Shown here piece by piece: positions 1-7,283 of a stretch of DNA of 20,479 nt; positions within the stretch are counted from its first letter, which is position 1, and each line of letters begins with the position of its first letter. Source of the stretch: Pelotomaculum sp. UBA3103 (GTDB lineage: Bacteria > Bacillota > Desulfotomaculia > Desulfotomaculales > Pelotomaculaceae); NCBI GenBank assembly GCA_002365855.1, contig DFAP01000041.1:933-21411 (forward strand). Direction: 5' to 3'. The translations under genes and the position numbers were made by a program. A model generated the notes under the pieces. It saw nothing but the letters and a program-made list of their open reading frames with translations. It ran no database searches and was not told the origin of the DNA.

Positions 1-20
1 GGTCAGGCTTTACTTTGTGA
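1..20. repeat. Half copy of a REP-like palindrome at window edge
   Basis: The first 20 bases (GGTCAGGCTTTACTTTGTGA) are the exact reverse complement of 941-960 and match the left arm of the palindrome at 910-932 apart from one base. The second arm is not present just inside the window, so this is a half-site or the copy continues to the left. Together with 941-960 it forms a 20-bp perfect inverted repeat around the TetR gene. Confidence 0.6.
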
Positions 21-174
21 AATTGTCTGCGCAAAGCAAAGTCCGCCCAGCGTTGACAACCTTTATAATGCACCACTCGGATTTCCTGTTGATTCATCAA
101 TTAGTTAAATAGCATTATGGAATTGATTATTTGATTGATCTGATTGCTCATGTTCCAATCTTTCAGAGGCAAAT
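21..174. other. Left-edge non-coding stretch
   Basis: No gene is supported here. A minus-strand open frame starts with ATG at 97-95 and runs off the left edge, but it has no ribosome binding site and passes straight into the repeat at 1-20. The stretch also serves as the 3' flank of the TetR gene, and no clear terminator is seen. Confidence 0.4.
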
Positions 175-801
175 TTAAGTGTCCTTGCCCTCTCTGTTAA
201 CTGCTCCATTTAGGAAAAGGTCTATCATCCTACCGAGCATATCAACTAACGACACTCCCGGGTAAGCCAGCCAGGCCATCATGATTAAAGCGTTGTTCCA
301 GTCCAGGTAGATTGCAAGAGTTTCTGCCGGTATATCCCTCCTGATTTCCCCGTCCTGCTGCCCCATTCTGATAATTTCGGTCAGGATGTCACCATAACCG
401 CTCCGCAAGTCTTGCCTCTTTGGGGTGTCAGGGATCGATTGAATCATGTAAGTCATATATTTTTTTGCAACGTCGTCGTTCAGCCTGGTCTCCAGCAATT
501 CCTGCGACAGGTGAAACAGCGCGGTTATCCGTGAACGGGTGTCTGTTAGTTTCCTCACTTTTTTAACTATTTCAGGTCCAATCTCTCTAAGCGCCGTTTG
601 TACATATTCAAGAATGATAGCTTCCTTGGCTGGAAAGTGATTAAAAACCGTCCCTTTGGCAACGTCCGCCCCCTCGGCTATCTGCTCCACCGTTGTCTGG
701 TCAAAGCCCTGACTGTTAAAAAGGTCTATAGCCACTGAAACAATTTTCTTCCTGGTCTCTTCTTTCTTCCTCTCGGTTCTATTTTTTTTGACAGGCTCTA
801 T
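175..801 (-). CDS. TetR/AcrR-family transcriptional regulator
   Basis: This is a one-component repressor with an N-terminal helix-turn-helix and an all-helical ligand-binding C-terminus. The HTH core is plain: TTVEQIAEGADVAKGTVFNHFPAKEAI, split as TTVEQIAEGADVAKG followed by TVFNHFPAKEAI, typical of TetR helices 2-4. The first conventional start is GTG at 735-733, but that would cut off half of helix 1. The frame stays open upstream to a TGA at 846-844, and reads EETRKKIVSVAIDLF just before the core, as expected for helix 1. The only good ribosome binding site (GAGGGGGGTGAT, complement of 805-816) lies 7 nt before an ATA codon at 801-799, so I infer a rare ATA start (208 aa). The conservative call is 175-735. 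An imperfect palindrome over its own -10 suggests autorepression. The ligand and targets cannot be read from the sequence. Confidence 0.85.
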   Translation of the reverse strand: MEPVKKNRTERKKEETRKKIVSVAIDLFNSQGFDQTTVEQIAEGADVAKGTVFNHFPAKEAIILEYVQTALREIGPEIVKKVRKLTDTRSRITALFHLSQELLETRLNDDVAKKYMTYMIQSIPDTPKRQDLRSGYGDILTEIIRMGQQDGEIRRDIPAETLAIYLDWNNALIMMAWLAYPGVSLVDMLGRMIDLFLNGAVNREGKDT

Positions 802-822
802 ATCATCACCCCCCTCTGCACT

Positions 823-840
823 AGGTTCAATATTATACCT
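823..840 (-). promoter_or_regulatory. Promoter -10 and candidate operator of the TetR gene
   Basis: The 18-bp stretch AGGTTCAATATTATACCT is an imperfect palindrome of form AGGTnnAATATTnnACCT (14 of 18 positions symmetric). It contains TATAAT (complement of 832-837), a consensus -10 for the minus-strand TetR gene. No good -35 is visible. GGTTCAAT also recurs as direct repeats at 824-831 and 841-848, with a variant GGTTTGAT at 853-860. The overlap of palindrome and -10 fits self-repression; this is inference. Confidence 0.5.
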
Positions 841-909
841 GGTTCAATGTTAGGTTTGATTTATTTTACCATGACATATGCATGCCGGCAAGGGGGGAAT
901 AAGAAAAAA

Positions 910-963
910 GGGGGTTAGGCTTTACTTTGTGAAAACAATGTCACAAAGTAAAGCCTGACCCCC
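910..963. repeat. REP-like palindrome, 23-bp arms
   Basis: The left arm at 910-932 and right arm at 941-963 are inverted copies with one G-T type mismatch, around an 8-nt loop. Such GGGGTCAGGCTTTACTTTGTGA palindromes have the form of REP elements mobilised by REP-associated tyrosine transposases. No transposase is present in the window. It is not followed by a T-run on either strand, so it is not a simple terminator. Confidence 0.7.
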
Positions 964-1000
964 GCGATGACCCGCGATGACCCGCGATGACCCGCATTGA
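961..1000. repeat. 10-bp tandem repeat, four units
   Basis: Three exact copies of CCCGCGATGA (961-970, 971-980, 981-990) are followed by one decayed copy, CCCGCATTGA (991-1000). The array abuts the right arm of the palindrome at 941-963, whose terminal CCC is the start of the first unit. It is probably a replication-slippage product or part of the REP unit. Confidence 0.85.
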
Positions 1001-1005
1001 CCTAT

Positions 1006-1054
1006 GTTATATAAAAATTAACCCCGCCTTATATAACAGGGAGTGTGTTTTTTT
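1006..1054 (+). terminator. AT-rich hairpin followed by a T-run
   Basis: GTTATATAA (1006-1014) pairs with TTATATAAC (1029-1037), and seven T's follow at 1048-1054 on the plus strand. No plus-strand gene lies upstream, the stem is AT-only and the T-run is about 10 nt away, so a terminator role is doubtful. Confidence 0.25.
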
Positions 1055-1069
1055 AGTTACTATAAAAGA

Positions 1070-1438
1070 TTAAAACACGTGGTTTATCATAAGCAAAACC
1101 AGCAGACCCGCCAGCCAGCAATGAATTCTCAAACCTGATTTGCGATTGGCAAATAACACAGCAAGCGCAACCACAGCCGCAAGAACGGACCAGGTCAAAA
1201 CACCCGAAAGCATGTGGCCTTTGAATAAGACCTGGGCCCCCCACCCCCAGCCCCGCCTGCCCGTTAAGGCCAGAAGGCCGTGCAGTGTAAAAACCAGCAG
1301 GCTGGCCAGGGCAAAATAGTGGTGATTGTTTGAAAACAACATCGACCTGGCTTTTCTTGAGCTAAAACGGCGCTGGATAAATGGTATCAAGGCGCCTGCA
1401 ATAAGCAAAAAGCCCAACCAACCTGTCAACTCGGTCAA
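1070..1438 (-). CDS. Small four-helix membrane protein with conserved histidines
   Basis: I do not recognise a named family. The 122-residue protein is almost entirely hydrophobic, with about four membrane segments: near the N-terminus (GWLGFLLIAGALIPF), then ALASLLVFTLHGLLAL, VLTWSVLAAVVALAVLF and a final WLAGLLVLLMINHVF. Histidines sit in or beside the helices (NHHYF, TLHG, KGHM, RIHCW, INHVF), a pattern like small cytochrome b561 or ferric-reductase-like heme proteins; heme binding is inference. The start is set at TTG 1438-1436, because the Shine-Dalgarno GAGGTGA lies just upstream and would overlap the alternative GTG at 1447-1445. A decayed copy of its 5' end lies at 4702-4757. Confidence 0.65.
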   Translation of the reverse strand: MTELTGWLGFLLIAGALIPFIQRRFSSRKARSMLFSNNHHYFALASLLVFTLHGLLALTGRRGWGWGAQVLFKGHMLSGVLTWSVLAAVVALAVLFANRKSGLRIHCWLAGLLVLLMINHVF

Positions 1439-1488
1439 AATATTCACCTCATGTTATAGGGGATAGTTTCTCCTGATGCATTATCTGA

Positions 1489-2133
1489 CTACGGCAGTTC
1501 CCTAAAAAGCTTGATTTCAGTTATTTTCCCTTGAGCTACTTCAAACATCACATAATCAATCCTATTTTCATTAAATTCATAAGCGCAATTATTTAAGTCT
1601 ATTCTTCCATCTTCAACGATATGAATATCCGGATAAGCTTTCGTTAAATCGTCAACACTGTCTCCTGCTTTTATGCCTCTCTTGGTTTTGTACATATTGC
1701 TGTCCGTTTTCATGTCCAGTATCCAAAATTTCTTGCCGTCGCCTTTGGGCGACATAAAAGTAATGTCAAAATCGCTGTATTTTACATTCTTGAGAAATGA
1801 ACCCGTAAAAGTATCAGAACCGGACCCAAGAACCTTCACCTCTTCCGAGATTGGTTGACCAAATAATTCTAACAACACGCCCTGGTTTTCGTATTCCCCT
1901 AATGTTACATAATTATCGCCTTTAACTATTGAAAACTCACTGATGTTTTCATTTACTGGTGGTAATGGATTGCTTTCTTCAACGTTATCCTTTTTGGTTT
2001 GGTCATTTATTGGCGGGTCCTTTTGCCCGACGTTTTGCTTATTGGTAAAAGAACAACCACTAACAAGTATCAATAAAGATAGTACAAAAAAAAGCATCAA
2101 ATTTTTTTTCATAAATGTCAAACCTCTCTTCAT
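1489..2133 (-). CDS. Putative surface lipoprotein
   Basis: The protein (214 aa) opens with basic residues, a hydrophobic stretch LMLFFVLSLLILV and the lipobox VSGC, so it should be processed by signal peptidase II and anchored at the outer face of the membrane. After the cysteine comes a charged, Pro/Asn-rich linker (about residues 30-65), then a compact domain with YVTLGEYENQG near its start and the motif GIKAGDSVDDLTKAYP near the end. Motifs of this kind occur in small beta-rich extracytoplasmic domains of BLIP/SmpA type; that is a resemblance only. The start at ATG 2133-2131 has an AGGTGG site 8 nt upstream; ATG 2112-2110 is a possible alternative, and GTG 2175 lacks a site. Function unknown. 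Confidence 0.75.
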   Translation of the reverse strand: MKRGLTFMKKNLMLFFVLSLLILVSGCSFTNKQNVGQKDPPINDQTKKDNVEESNPLPPVNENISEFSIVKGDNYVTLGEYENQGVLLELFGQPISEEVKVLGSGSDTFTGSFLKNVKYSDFDITFMSPKGDGKKFWILDMKTDSNMYKTKRGIKAGDSVDDLTKAYPDIHIVEDGRIDLNNCAYEFNENRIDYVMFEVAQGKITEIKLFRELP

Positions 2134-2175
2134 TTGTTTTTCCACCTTTGAATAAGGGTCCACTCTCGAGCTCAC

Positions 2176-2467
2176 TTCTCAAAATACTTAGATGCTTAGC
2201 ATGCTATTAAGGTTCATAAAAAACAAGATTTTGAAAAATGTTATTCATGCGTTTTGGATAAATCCTGTTAATTTAAAAATTCTCTATAACAACTATCGTA
2301 CCTTTTCAGAAAAATCAAATTTTAATTAATTAATTGAAGTAATAATCGGTTGTACTATACGCATCTTAAAAACTCATCTATTCAATATTGTTTTACATAA
2401 ATAAAAATTGCATAAACCGTAAATCTTAAATAGTGTAAACACTTTTATTACAATGGGGTGAAACTGT
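2176..2467. other. AT-rich divergent intergenic region
   Basis: About 290 bases of very AT-rich DNA separate the minus-strand lipoprotein from the plus-strand DUF3231 pair, so promoters for both should lie here. I could not identify a convincing sigma-A, sigma-E, sigma-G or sigma-K promoter. Nothing coding is seen. The only clear signal is the GGGGTG ribosome binding site at 2455-2460. Confidence 0.5.
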
Positions 2468-3481
2468 TTGAAACCAAAATTCCTGAAAAAGATACTGCCT
2501 CAGTCCTACACAATGAATACAGCTCAAAAACCAATGCACGCGGGGGAGATTTACCATCTTTGGGACGCCCTGACGGCAAGCTACCGGGTAATCAATATTG
2601 CGGAAACTTACCAGATGAACACTCAGGATCAGGAGATTCACATCTTTCTGAAAGCGCTTGTCGAAGGCACCCTGCTGCTGAGAATAACCAGGCTTGAAAA
2701 ACTCTTGAAAGACGCGGGGTTTGCCGTGCCCCCCCATCCTGCCAGTAAAACCCTGCAGGGTAAACCGGGGGTGGGCCAGGAAGTTAAATTAATCGATGAA
2801 GAAGTCTTAAAGGTTATGCTGACTTTGGCCCACTCTTTATTGATGCTTGACGCCAGAGGGGTGGGGACCGCTACCACAAATCAAGCCATCCGGGAAGTCT
2901 TTATCGACCTTCTTAAAAAAACTGTCATGGCCCATGATATTTTGATGAAAATGGGGAGCGGAAGGCAGGCCTTTAACCCGTCACCTCCCGCTACAGCTTC
3001 GCCCGGCACCCTGAACCTGGGAGAAGTATACTGGCTCTGGGATGGGCTGGGTTACAGGCATTCCACCATTGTCCTGCTAGAAACCTATATCACCAACTCC
3101 AATGATCCGGAGTTAAAGAAGGTGCTCAACCACGGCCTGTACAAAATTGCCCTCCCCCAGGTGGAAAAAATCGAGACGCTCCTGAAGAACGAGGGATTTA
3201 CCGTCCCGGCCCGCCCTGTCACCAGAACGGAACAACTGCCCGCGGGAAGGACCGGGAAAATCATCTTGAGGGACAGTGAGATCCTCAGTGTTGTCATAAC
3301 AGCGACCCAGGTTGCTTTGGACCTGCACACCAACTCCCTGGGATCAGCCTACCGCGGGGACATGAGGGAACTGATCAAAAGTTTTATTTTCGGGGAGATA
3401 GAGTATTTGAACATGCTGATCAACCTGGGCAACCAGCGGCACCTGATGGATTACCCACCGAACGTTACAGCAAAAGTTTGA
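2468..3481 (+). CDS. DUF3231 family protein, first of tandem pair
   Basis: This 337-residue, largely helical protein is built from two repeats, as usual in the DUF3231 family of spore-forming Firmicutes. Each half begins with a GE(I/V)Y(H/W)LW motif (residues 26-32 and 185-191), followed by a helical stretch and a LEKLLKDAGFAVPP or IETLLKNEGFTVPA motif. DUF3231 proteins are often grouped with coat-F-like proteins, with no established enzymatic role. The start is TTG 2468 with GGGGTG 7 nt upstream. It is followed after 16 nt by a close paralogue, so the two are probably one transcript. A spore or coat role is inference from family distribution. Confidence 0.8.
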   Translation: MKPKFLKKILPQSYTMNTAQKPMHAGEIYHLWDALTASYRVINIAETYQMNTQDQEIHIFLKALVEGTLLLRITRLEKLLKDAGFAVPPHPASKTLQGKPGVGQEVKLIDEEVLKVMLTLAHSLLMLDARGVGTATTNQAIREVFIDLLKKTVMAHDILMKMGSGRQAFNPSPPATASPGTLNLGEVYWLWDGLGYRHSTIVLLETYITNSNDPELKKVLNHGLYKIALPQVEKIETLLKNEGFTVPARPVTRTEQLPAGRTGKIILRDSEILSVVITATQVALDLHTNSLGSAYRGDMRELIKSFIFGEIEYLNMLINLGNQRHLMDYPPNVTAKV

Positions 3482-3497
3482 AAGAGGAGTGGAAATA

Positions 3498-4517
3498 ATG
3501 CAGTTTAAAATTTTAAAAAAATTACTCCCGGCATCCTTCACTTTAAACACCGCCAAACAACCGATGCACGCCGGGGAAATATATCATCTCTGGGAATCCC
3601 TGACCGCTTCACACCAGCTGGTAAATTCCCTGGAGACCTTTCAGATGAATACTGATGATAAAGGGTTGCACAAGGTTATTCAGGTTTTCGTGACCCAAAT
3701 GAGAAAACAGCGGATTCCCAGGCTGGAAGGACTGCTTAAAGATGCCGGTTTTACTGTCCCGCCCCGGTCGGCTTCGAAGACCCTCCAGGGGAGGCCGGGG
3801 GTGGGCAATGAAGTAATACTTACCGATGAGGAAATCACCAAGATCATGTTCAACCTGTCAGGCGCTTTGATTATTCTTGACGGTCGGGCTATCAGCTCAG
3901 TCGCAACTGAAGAATCGATCAGGGAGCTGTTTATTGATCTTTTAAAACAGGACATAAAGCAGCATGAATCCATTATTTCTTTCGGCAAAAGCAGGCGCAC
4001 CTTTTCCAAGCCCCCTATGGCAGTTTCCACTCCCAAAGGGCCAACCTTAGGTGATGCTTACTGGCTCTGGGCTGAAATGGAATTCTTCAGGAGTTCCAGC
4101 ATCATCCTGCTGGAATCTTATTTAAGCAACACCAATGACCAAGAACTTAAAAAACTCCTGGAGCATGGTTTATATAATATTGCCTACCCACAGTTAAAAC
4201 AAGTTGAGGATGCTTTAAAAGACGCCGGGTTTACGGTGCCGTCCCGGCCGGTATTAAGGATGCACCAGCGGCCTCCCGAGATAATCGGCCAGATCGTTTT
4301 AACCGATGACGAAGTTGCCAATGTCGTCATAACGGCCAGTCAATATCTTCTAAACCAGCATATCAGGGCCTATAGCGCTACTTTTAGTGATGAATACAGG
4401 GCTATTTTCAAAGGTTTCATTATGGAGGAAATTGACAATATTAAAAAGCTTTTCAAGCTGGGGAGAAACAGAAATCTTCTGGCCAGTCCTCCTCAGGTCA
4501 TCTCCAAGATGGGTTAG
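3498..4517 (+). CDS. DUF3231 family protein, second of tandem pair
   Basis: This 339-residue paralogue of the upstream gene shares the two-repeat layout and nearly the same N-terminus (NTAKQPMHAGEIYHLW against NTAQKPMHAGEIYHLW). It also has SASKTLQGRPGVG in the first half and GDAYWLWAEME opening the second. The start is ATG 3498 with GAGGAG 8 nt upstream; GTG 3489 lies inside that site and is rejected. The two genes are clearly a tandem duplication that has since diverged, mostly in the second half. Stop is TAG. Function unknown. Confidence 0.8.
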   Translation: MQFKILKKLLPASFTLNTAKQPMHAGEIYHLWESLTASHQLVNSLETFQMNTDDKGLHKVIQVFVTQMRKQRIPRLEGLLKDAGFTVPPRSASKTLQGRPGVGNEVILTDEEITKIMFNLSGALIILDGRAISSVATEESIRELFIDLLKQDIKQHESIISFGKSRRTFSKPPMAVSTPKGPTLGDAYWLWAEMEFFRSSSIILLESYLSNTNDQELKKLLEHGLYNIAYPQLKQVEDALKDAGFTVPSRPVLRMHQRPPEIIGQIVLTDDEVANVVITASQYLLNQHIRAYSATFSDEYRAIFKGFIMEEIDNIKKLFKLGRNRNLLASPPQVISKMG

Positions 4518-4614
4518 GGCTCTTTTAGACAGCCAAATTACATATCCTATTGTACTCTTGGTGAACTATATACTTAAAGTGACTGATTACCAAAAAACAC
4601 TGAACAATAAATTA

Positions 4615-4648
4615 AAGTCCTTCTTAACTTTTTTATTAGGAAGGACTT
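4615..4648 (+). terminator. Hairpin after the DUF3231 pair
   Basis: AAGTCCTTC (4615-4623) pairs perfectly with GAAGGACTT (4640-4648) around a 16-nt loop, about 100 nt after the second DUF3231 stop. The following sequence AATTATATTT is only mildly T-rich, so it is a plausible but weak terminator. Confidence 0.4.
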
Positions 4649-4701
4649 AATTATATTTGAGGACCTTTCATAAAAAATTAATCCAGGCAGCCTACACCCC
4701 T

Positions 4702-4757
4702 TGCAATAAGCAGCAGACCTGATCAGCCTGTGAGTTCGGTCAAAATATTCACCTCAT
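4702..4757 (-). pseudogene. Decayed duplicate of the 5' end of the 1070-1438 gene
   Basis: These 56 bases match 1397-1452 at 45 positions, including the ribosome binding site, the TTG start and the first codons. The translation would be MTELTG, then a TGA stop where the intact gene has Trp, then SGLLLIA. No similarity is visible beyond either end. It is a remnant of a duplicated gene, now just downstream of the sigma-54 regulator. Confidence 0.7.
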
Positions 4758-4763
4758 TTATTT

Positions 4764-6476
4764 TTAATTTACTCCATCCGCCTTTCTTTTCGACCGCTTT
4801 GTGTTGTCCTGCTCAGGGGAGGACAACAAGTTATACTTCTGAATTTTTCGTACAACTGTCGACTGGTTGATATCCAGCGCCTCCGCCACCCTGTAGGTGT
4901 TTTTCAACCGGTTATATGCAATTGTAACCAACTGCCTCTCCAGTTCTTCCACAGCGTCTTTAAGCGGACAGATGTCGAGTACGTAAACACGGTTGGGAAA
5001 ACGGCTTTTGCCTTCAAAAATATATTCGGGAAGTTGGCTGACGGGTATCTCGTTGCCTTCTTTCGTTACCATAAGCCTTTCAACAAGGTTCTCCAGTTCC
5101 CTTACATTGCCGGGCCAGTTATAATTTTGCAAAACCTCCACTGTCTCAGGAGAAAACTTGATATTTGTTTCATACTTTGAATTAAGTATGCCTGTAAAGT
5201 AGTCGATGAGCGCAGGAATATCCTCCTGCCTGTAGCGGAGGGGAGGGATAATGATTGGGATGACATTCAGCCTGTAATATAAATCCTCCCTAAAAAGCCC
5301 TTCTGCAACCATACGGTGAATGTCCCTGTTGGTGGCGGCGACAAAACGGATGTCCACGTTGATGTACTTGCTGCCCCCTATAAGGATGAGTTTCTTTTCC
5401 TGGATTACTTGCAGAAGCTTAACCTGCAGGTTTAGAGGCAGCTCTGTTATTTCATCAAGGAATACGGTTCCCTCGCTGGCAAGCTCCAAAAGCCCTTTCT
5501 TACCTTGTTTGCGTGCTCCGGTAAAAGCCCCTCCCTCATAGCCGAACAACTCCGATTCCAGGAGGTGTTCGGGGATAGCCCCGCAGCTTATGGTTACAAA
5601 GGGCCCGTTAGAACGTTTACTCAACTTGTGCAGTTGTGAGGCTAAAACCCCTTTTCCAACTCCGGATTCACCCATAATCAGCACGGTGGAATCAACCGGG
5701 GCTACCTTGGCCGTTAATTCCATAACTTTTTTCATCTGAGGACTCTGGGCAATAAGCTCATAACTCCTGATTTTCTCCAGGCTCAACTTCAGGATCTGCT
5801 GCCGGTAGCTTTCAACCAGCTGTTCCGTATCCTTCAGCTGTTTCCTCAAGTTTAACAGCTCTGAAATCTCCCTGGAATTGACTACAATCCGGATAATATC
5901 CCCGTCCTCATTAAATATTGGATTTCCCGTAGCGATAAGGTGTTTACCGCACTTGGTTTTTTGATTAACGGTGATACGCTTTTTTTCTTGAAAAACCAGC
6001 CTTGAAACAGAGGGATTATAATAGCCCTCCTTTTCCAGTTCAAGAACACTTTTCCCCAGCAGGTTTTCAACCGGAACCCCGTAGTTTGTTTCTCCAGCCT
6101 TGTTTACCCGCTTTGTTATACCATTTCCATCTATTACATATATTTCATCATAAGAGGAATTAAAAGTGTCCTCCAACTCCTTGTTTTGTTCTTTCAGAGC
6201 TTTTAATTCATTATGAAAGAAGTCCCAACCCGAAATTTCCAATATATAAACAATCGACTTGACCGGCCCGTTATTTACTTCCACAAGTCCGACAGCGTAC
6301 GTTTTGTTATTCAATTCCACCTTTTTTACCCCAGGGATGTTTAAAAAATTGTCGTCAATAATGCCTTCCAGACCTGTTATCTCATCTGCTGCCTTATTCC
6401 TGGCGATAATATTGTTGTTGGTGTCATATAAAATTATTCCAACCGGCAGCATATCGTCAATGTATTGCAAGTTCAA
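4764..6476 (-). CDS. Sigma-54 enhancer-binding regulator with two PAS-like sensor domains
   Basis: The protein (570 aa) activates RNA polymerase carrying sigma-54 by ATP hydrolysis. The N-terminal 210 residues hold two PAS-like sensory modules (about 5-80 and 105-205). A short coiled linker follows, then an AAA+ core with Walker A GESGVGKG (269-276), the sigma-54-contacting loop GAFTGA (316-321), Walker B GTVFLDE (336-342) and FREDLYYRL with arginine-finger residues (395-403). The C-terminus carries a Fis/TyrR-like HTH (about 527-547, TYRVAEALDINQSTVVRKI). The start is TTG 6476 with GGGGTGAT immediately upstream. It lies at the end of the catabolic cluster but beyond a terminator, so it probably has its own promoter. 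Two sigma-54 promoters with repeated inverted sites at 13687-14170 make it the likely activator of both arms, responding to a small molecule in the PAS region. Confidence 0.95.
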   Translation of the reverse strand: MNLQYIDDMLPVGIILYDTNNNIIARNKAADEITGLEGIIDDNFLNIPGVKKVELNNKTYAVGLVEVNNGPVKSIVYILEISGWDFFHNELKALKEQNKELEDTFNSSYDEIYVIDGNGITKRVNKAGETNYGVPVENLLGKSVLELEKEGYYNPSVSRLVFQEKKRITVNQKTKCGKHLIATGNPIFNEDGDIIRIVVNSREISELLNLRKQLKDTEQLVESYRQQILKLSLEKIRSYELIAQSPQMKKVMELTAKVAPVDSTVLIMGESGVGKGVLASQLHKLSKRSNGPFVTISCGAIPEHLLESELFGYEGGAFTGARKQGKKGLLELASEGTVFLDEITELPLNLQVKLLQVIQEKKLILIGGSKYINVDIRFVAATNRDIHRMVAEGLFREDLYYRLNVIPIIIPPLRYRQEDIPALIDYFTGILNSKYETNIKFSPETVEVLQNYNWPGNVRELENLVERLMVTKEGNEIPVSQLPEYIFEGKSRFPNRVYVLDICPLKDAVEELERQLVTIAYNRLKNTYRVAEALDINQSTVVRKIQKYNLLSSPEQDNTKRSKRKADGVN

Positions 6477-6488
6477 TTAATCACCCCG

Positions 6489-6502
6489 GTTATTATAATA
6501 AC
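6489..6502. promoter_or_regulatory. Perfect palindrome just upstream of the regulator's RBS
   Basis: GTTATTATAATAAC is a 14-bp perfect palindrome. Read on the minus strand it contains a TATAAT, and it lies a few bases before the GGGGTGAT ribosome binding site of the regulator. It could be an operator or a -10 region; no matching -35 is evident. Confidence 0.35.
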
Positions 6503-6594
6503 ATAAAAATAATATATAAACACAATAAAAAACCTTAACTCCTCTCTAATAGAGTATTACCGGACACTGGTTGATCTTGCGGCAAAATAAAAAA

Positions 6595-6631
6595 TATGAG
6601 ACCCGCCTCCTTTTTATGGGATGGTCTCATA
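6595..6631 (-). terminator. Terminator at the end of the lactam-type operon
   Basis: TATGAGACC (6595-6603) pairs with GGTCTCATA (6623-6631), and on the minus strand the stem is followed by a run of six T's and further T-rich sequence. It separates the transporter from the sigma-54 regulator gene, so most transcription of the cluster should end here. AT-rich sequence on the other side makes partial bidirectional action possible. Confidence 0.75.
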
Positions 6632-6668
6632 AATTACTTTATTATTTTAAATAATTAATTATCTATTG

Positions 6669-7250
6669 TTATTTAATCATTGGTTTTCCCACCGGAAATT
6701 TCATTCCCGCGCCCTCGAGGATACCACCGGCGGCCATAACTATGCCGAACAGCCCTGCCACAAAGAAACCCCAGCCGCTTATGGCAGCCAGAGGAACCCC
6801 CCAGTAGAGCAAGGCTAGACAGATTATGCCTACATCAGCTCCCATTACCGAAACAGCGGCTGTCCATGGCGTGTACTTGATAAAAACAGGTGTTGTCAGT
6901 ATAAGAACTATTCCCAAAATAAGCCACTAAAAACCTAGTATCCGTGGATCAAGCGCCCAGTTGTAAATTTCTGCAAAGTAACCGATACCGTAGTTGAGAG
7001 CGGAGGCGAAAGCAAAAAACGATCCGAAATATAACCACGTTACACCCCCGGCAAGGTTGCCGAGCTTCAGCTGTGTTATTGCCGCTCCAAGGTAAGGTAT
7101 TGTACAAGCCAGGGAGATGGCAGCCATATAGATAAGAGCGTTATTGTCAACATAACCGCACAGCAGTGCCCAGGCCATCCAGGTGGCTATGGAATAAGCA
7201 ATCCACCCGGCTGCTCCGGCGTCTGCAATTTTTATATTATTTTCTGTCAT
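6669..7250 (-). pseudogene. GPR1/FUN34/YaaH (SatP-type) transporter interrupted by one in-frame TAG
   Basis: The first 107 codons (ATG 7250, RBS GGGAGG) and the last 82 codons are in the same frame, separated only by a TAG at 6929-6927 and three codons (W, L, I). Read through the stop, the product is 193 residues with about six membrane segments, the normal size of the acetate/succinate uptake family. Family signatures include GNLAGGVTWLYFGSFFAF, like the GNTFG...SYGSFW stretch of E. coli SatP, and an ADAGAAGWIAYSIAT start. The stop falls in LGF-stop-WLILG, where SatP has a Tyr, so one base change from TAT or TAC would explain it. The downstream piece has no ribosome binding site before its TTG. 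Options are a recent nonsense mutation, a sequencing error, or amber readthrough. Its place in the operon suggests uptake or export of a carboxylate or the lactam itself. Confidence 0.8.
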
Positions 7251-7283
7251 ATCAGAACCTCCCGCTTTAAACCTTAAAAAATT

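Noticed and set aside
1..97. Partial minus-strand ORF running off the left edge (ATG at 97-95).
   Set aside because: No ribosome binding site, only about 32 codons, and its last codons lie in the repeated 20-mer.
910..1000. CRISPR array suggested by the short repeats.
   Set aside because: The units are 10 bp in direct contact with no spacers, and no cas gene is present.
6669..6917. Separate small membrane-protein gene starting at TTG 6917.
   Set aside because: It is in frame with the upstream half across one TAG, has no ribosome binding site, and only the joined frame matches the family length.
6924..6932. Pyrrolysine as the meaning of the TAG in the transporter.
   Set aside because: TAG ends several unrelated genes in this window and no pyrrolysine gene or known Pyl protein family is present; kept only as a remote possibility.
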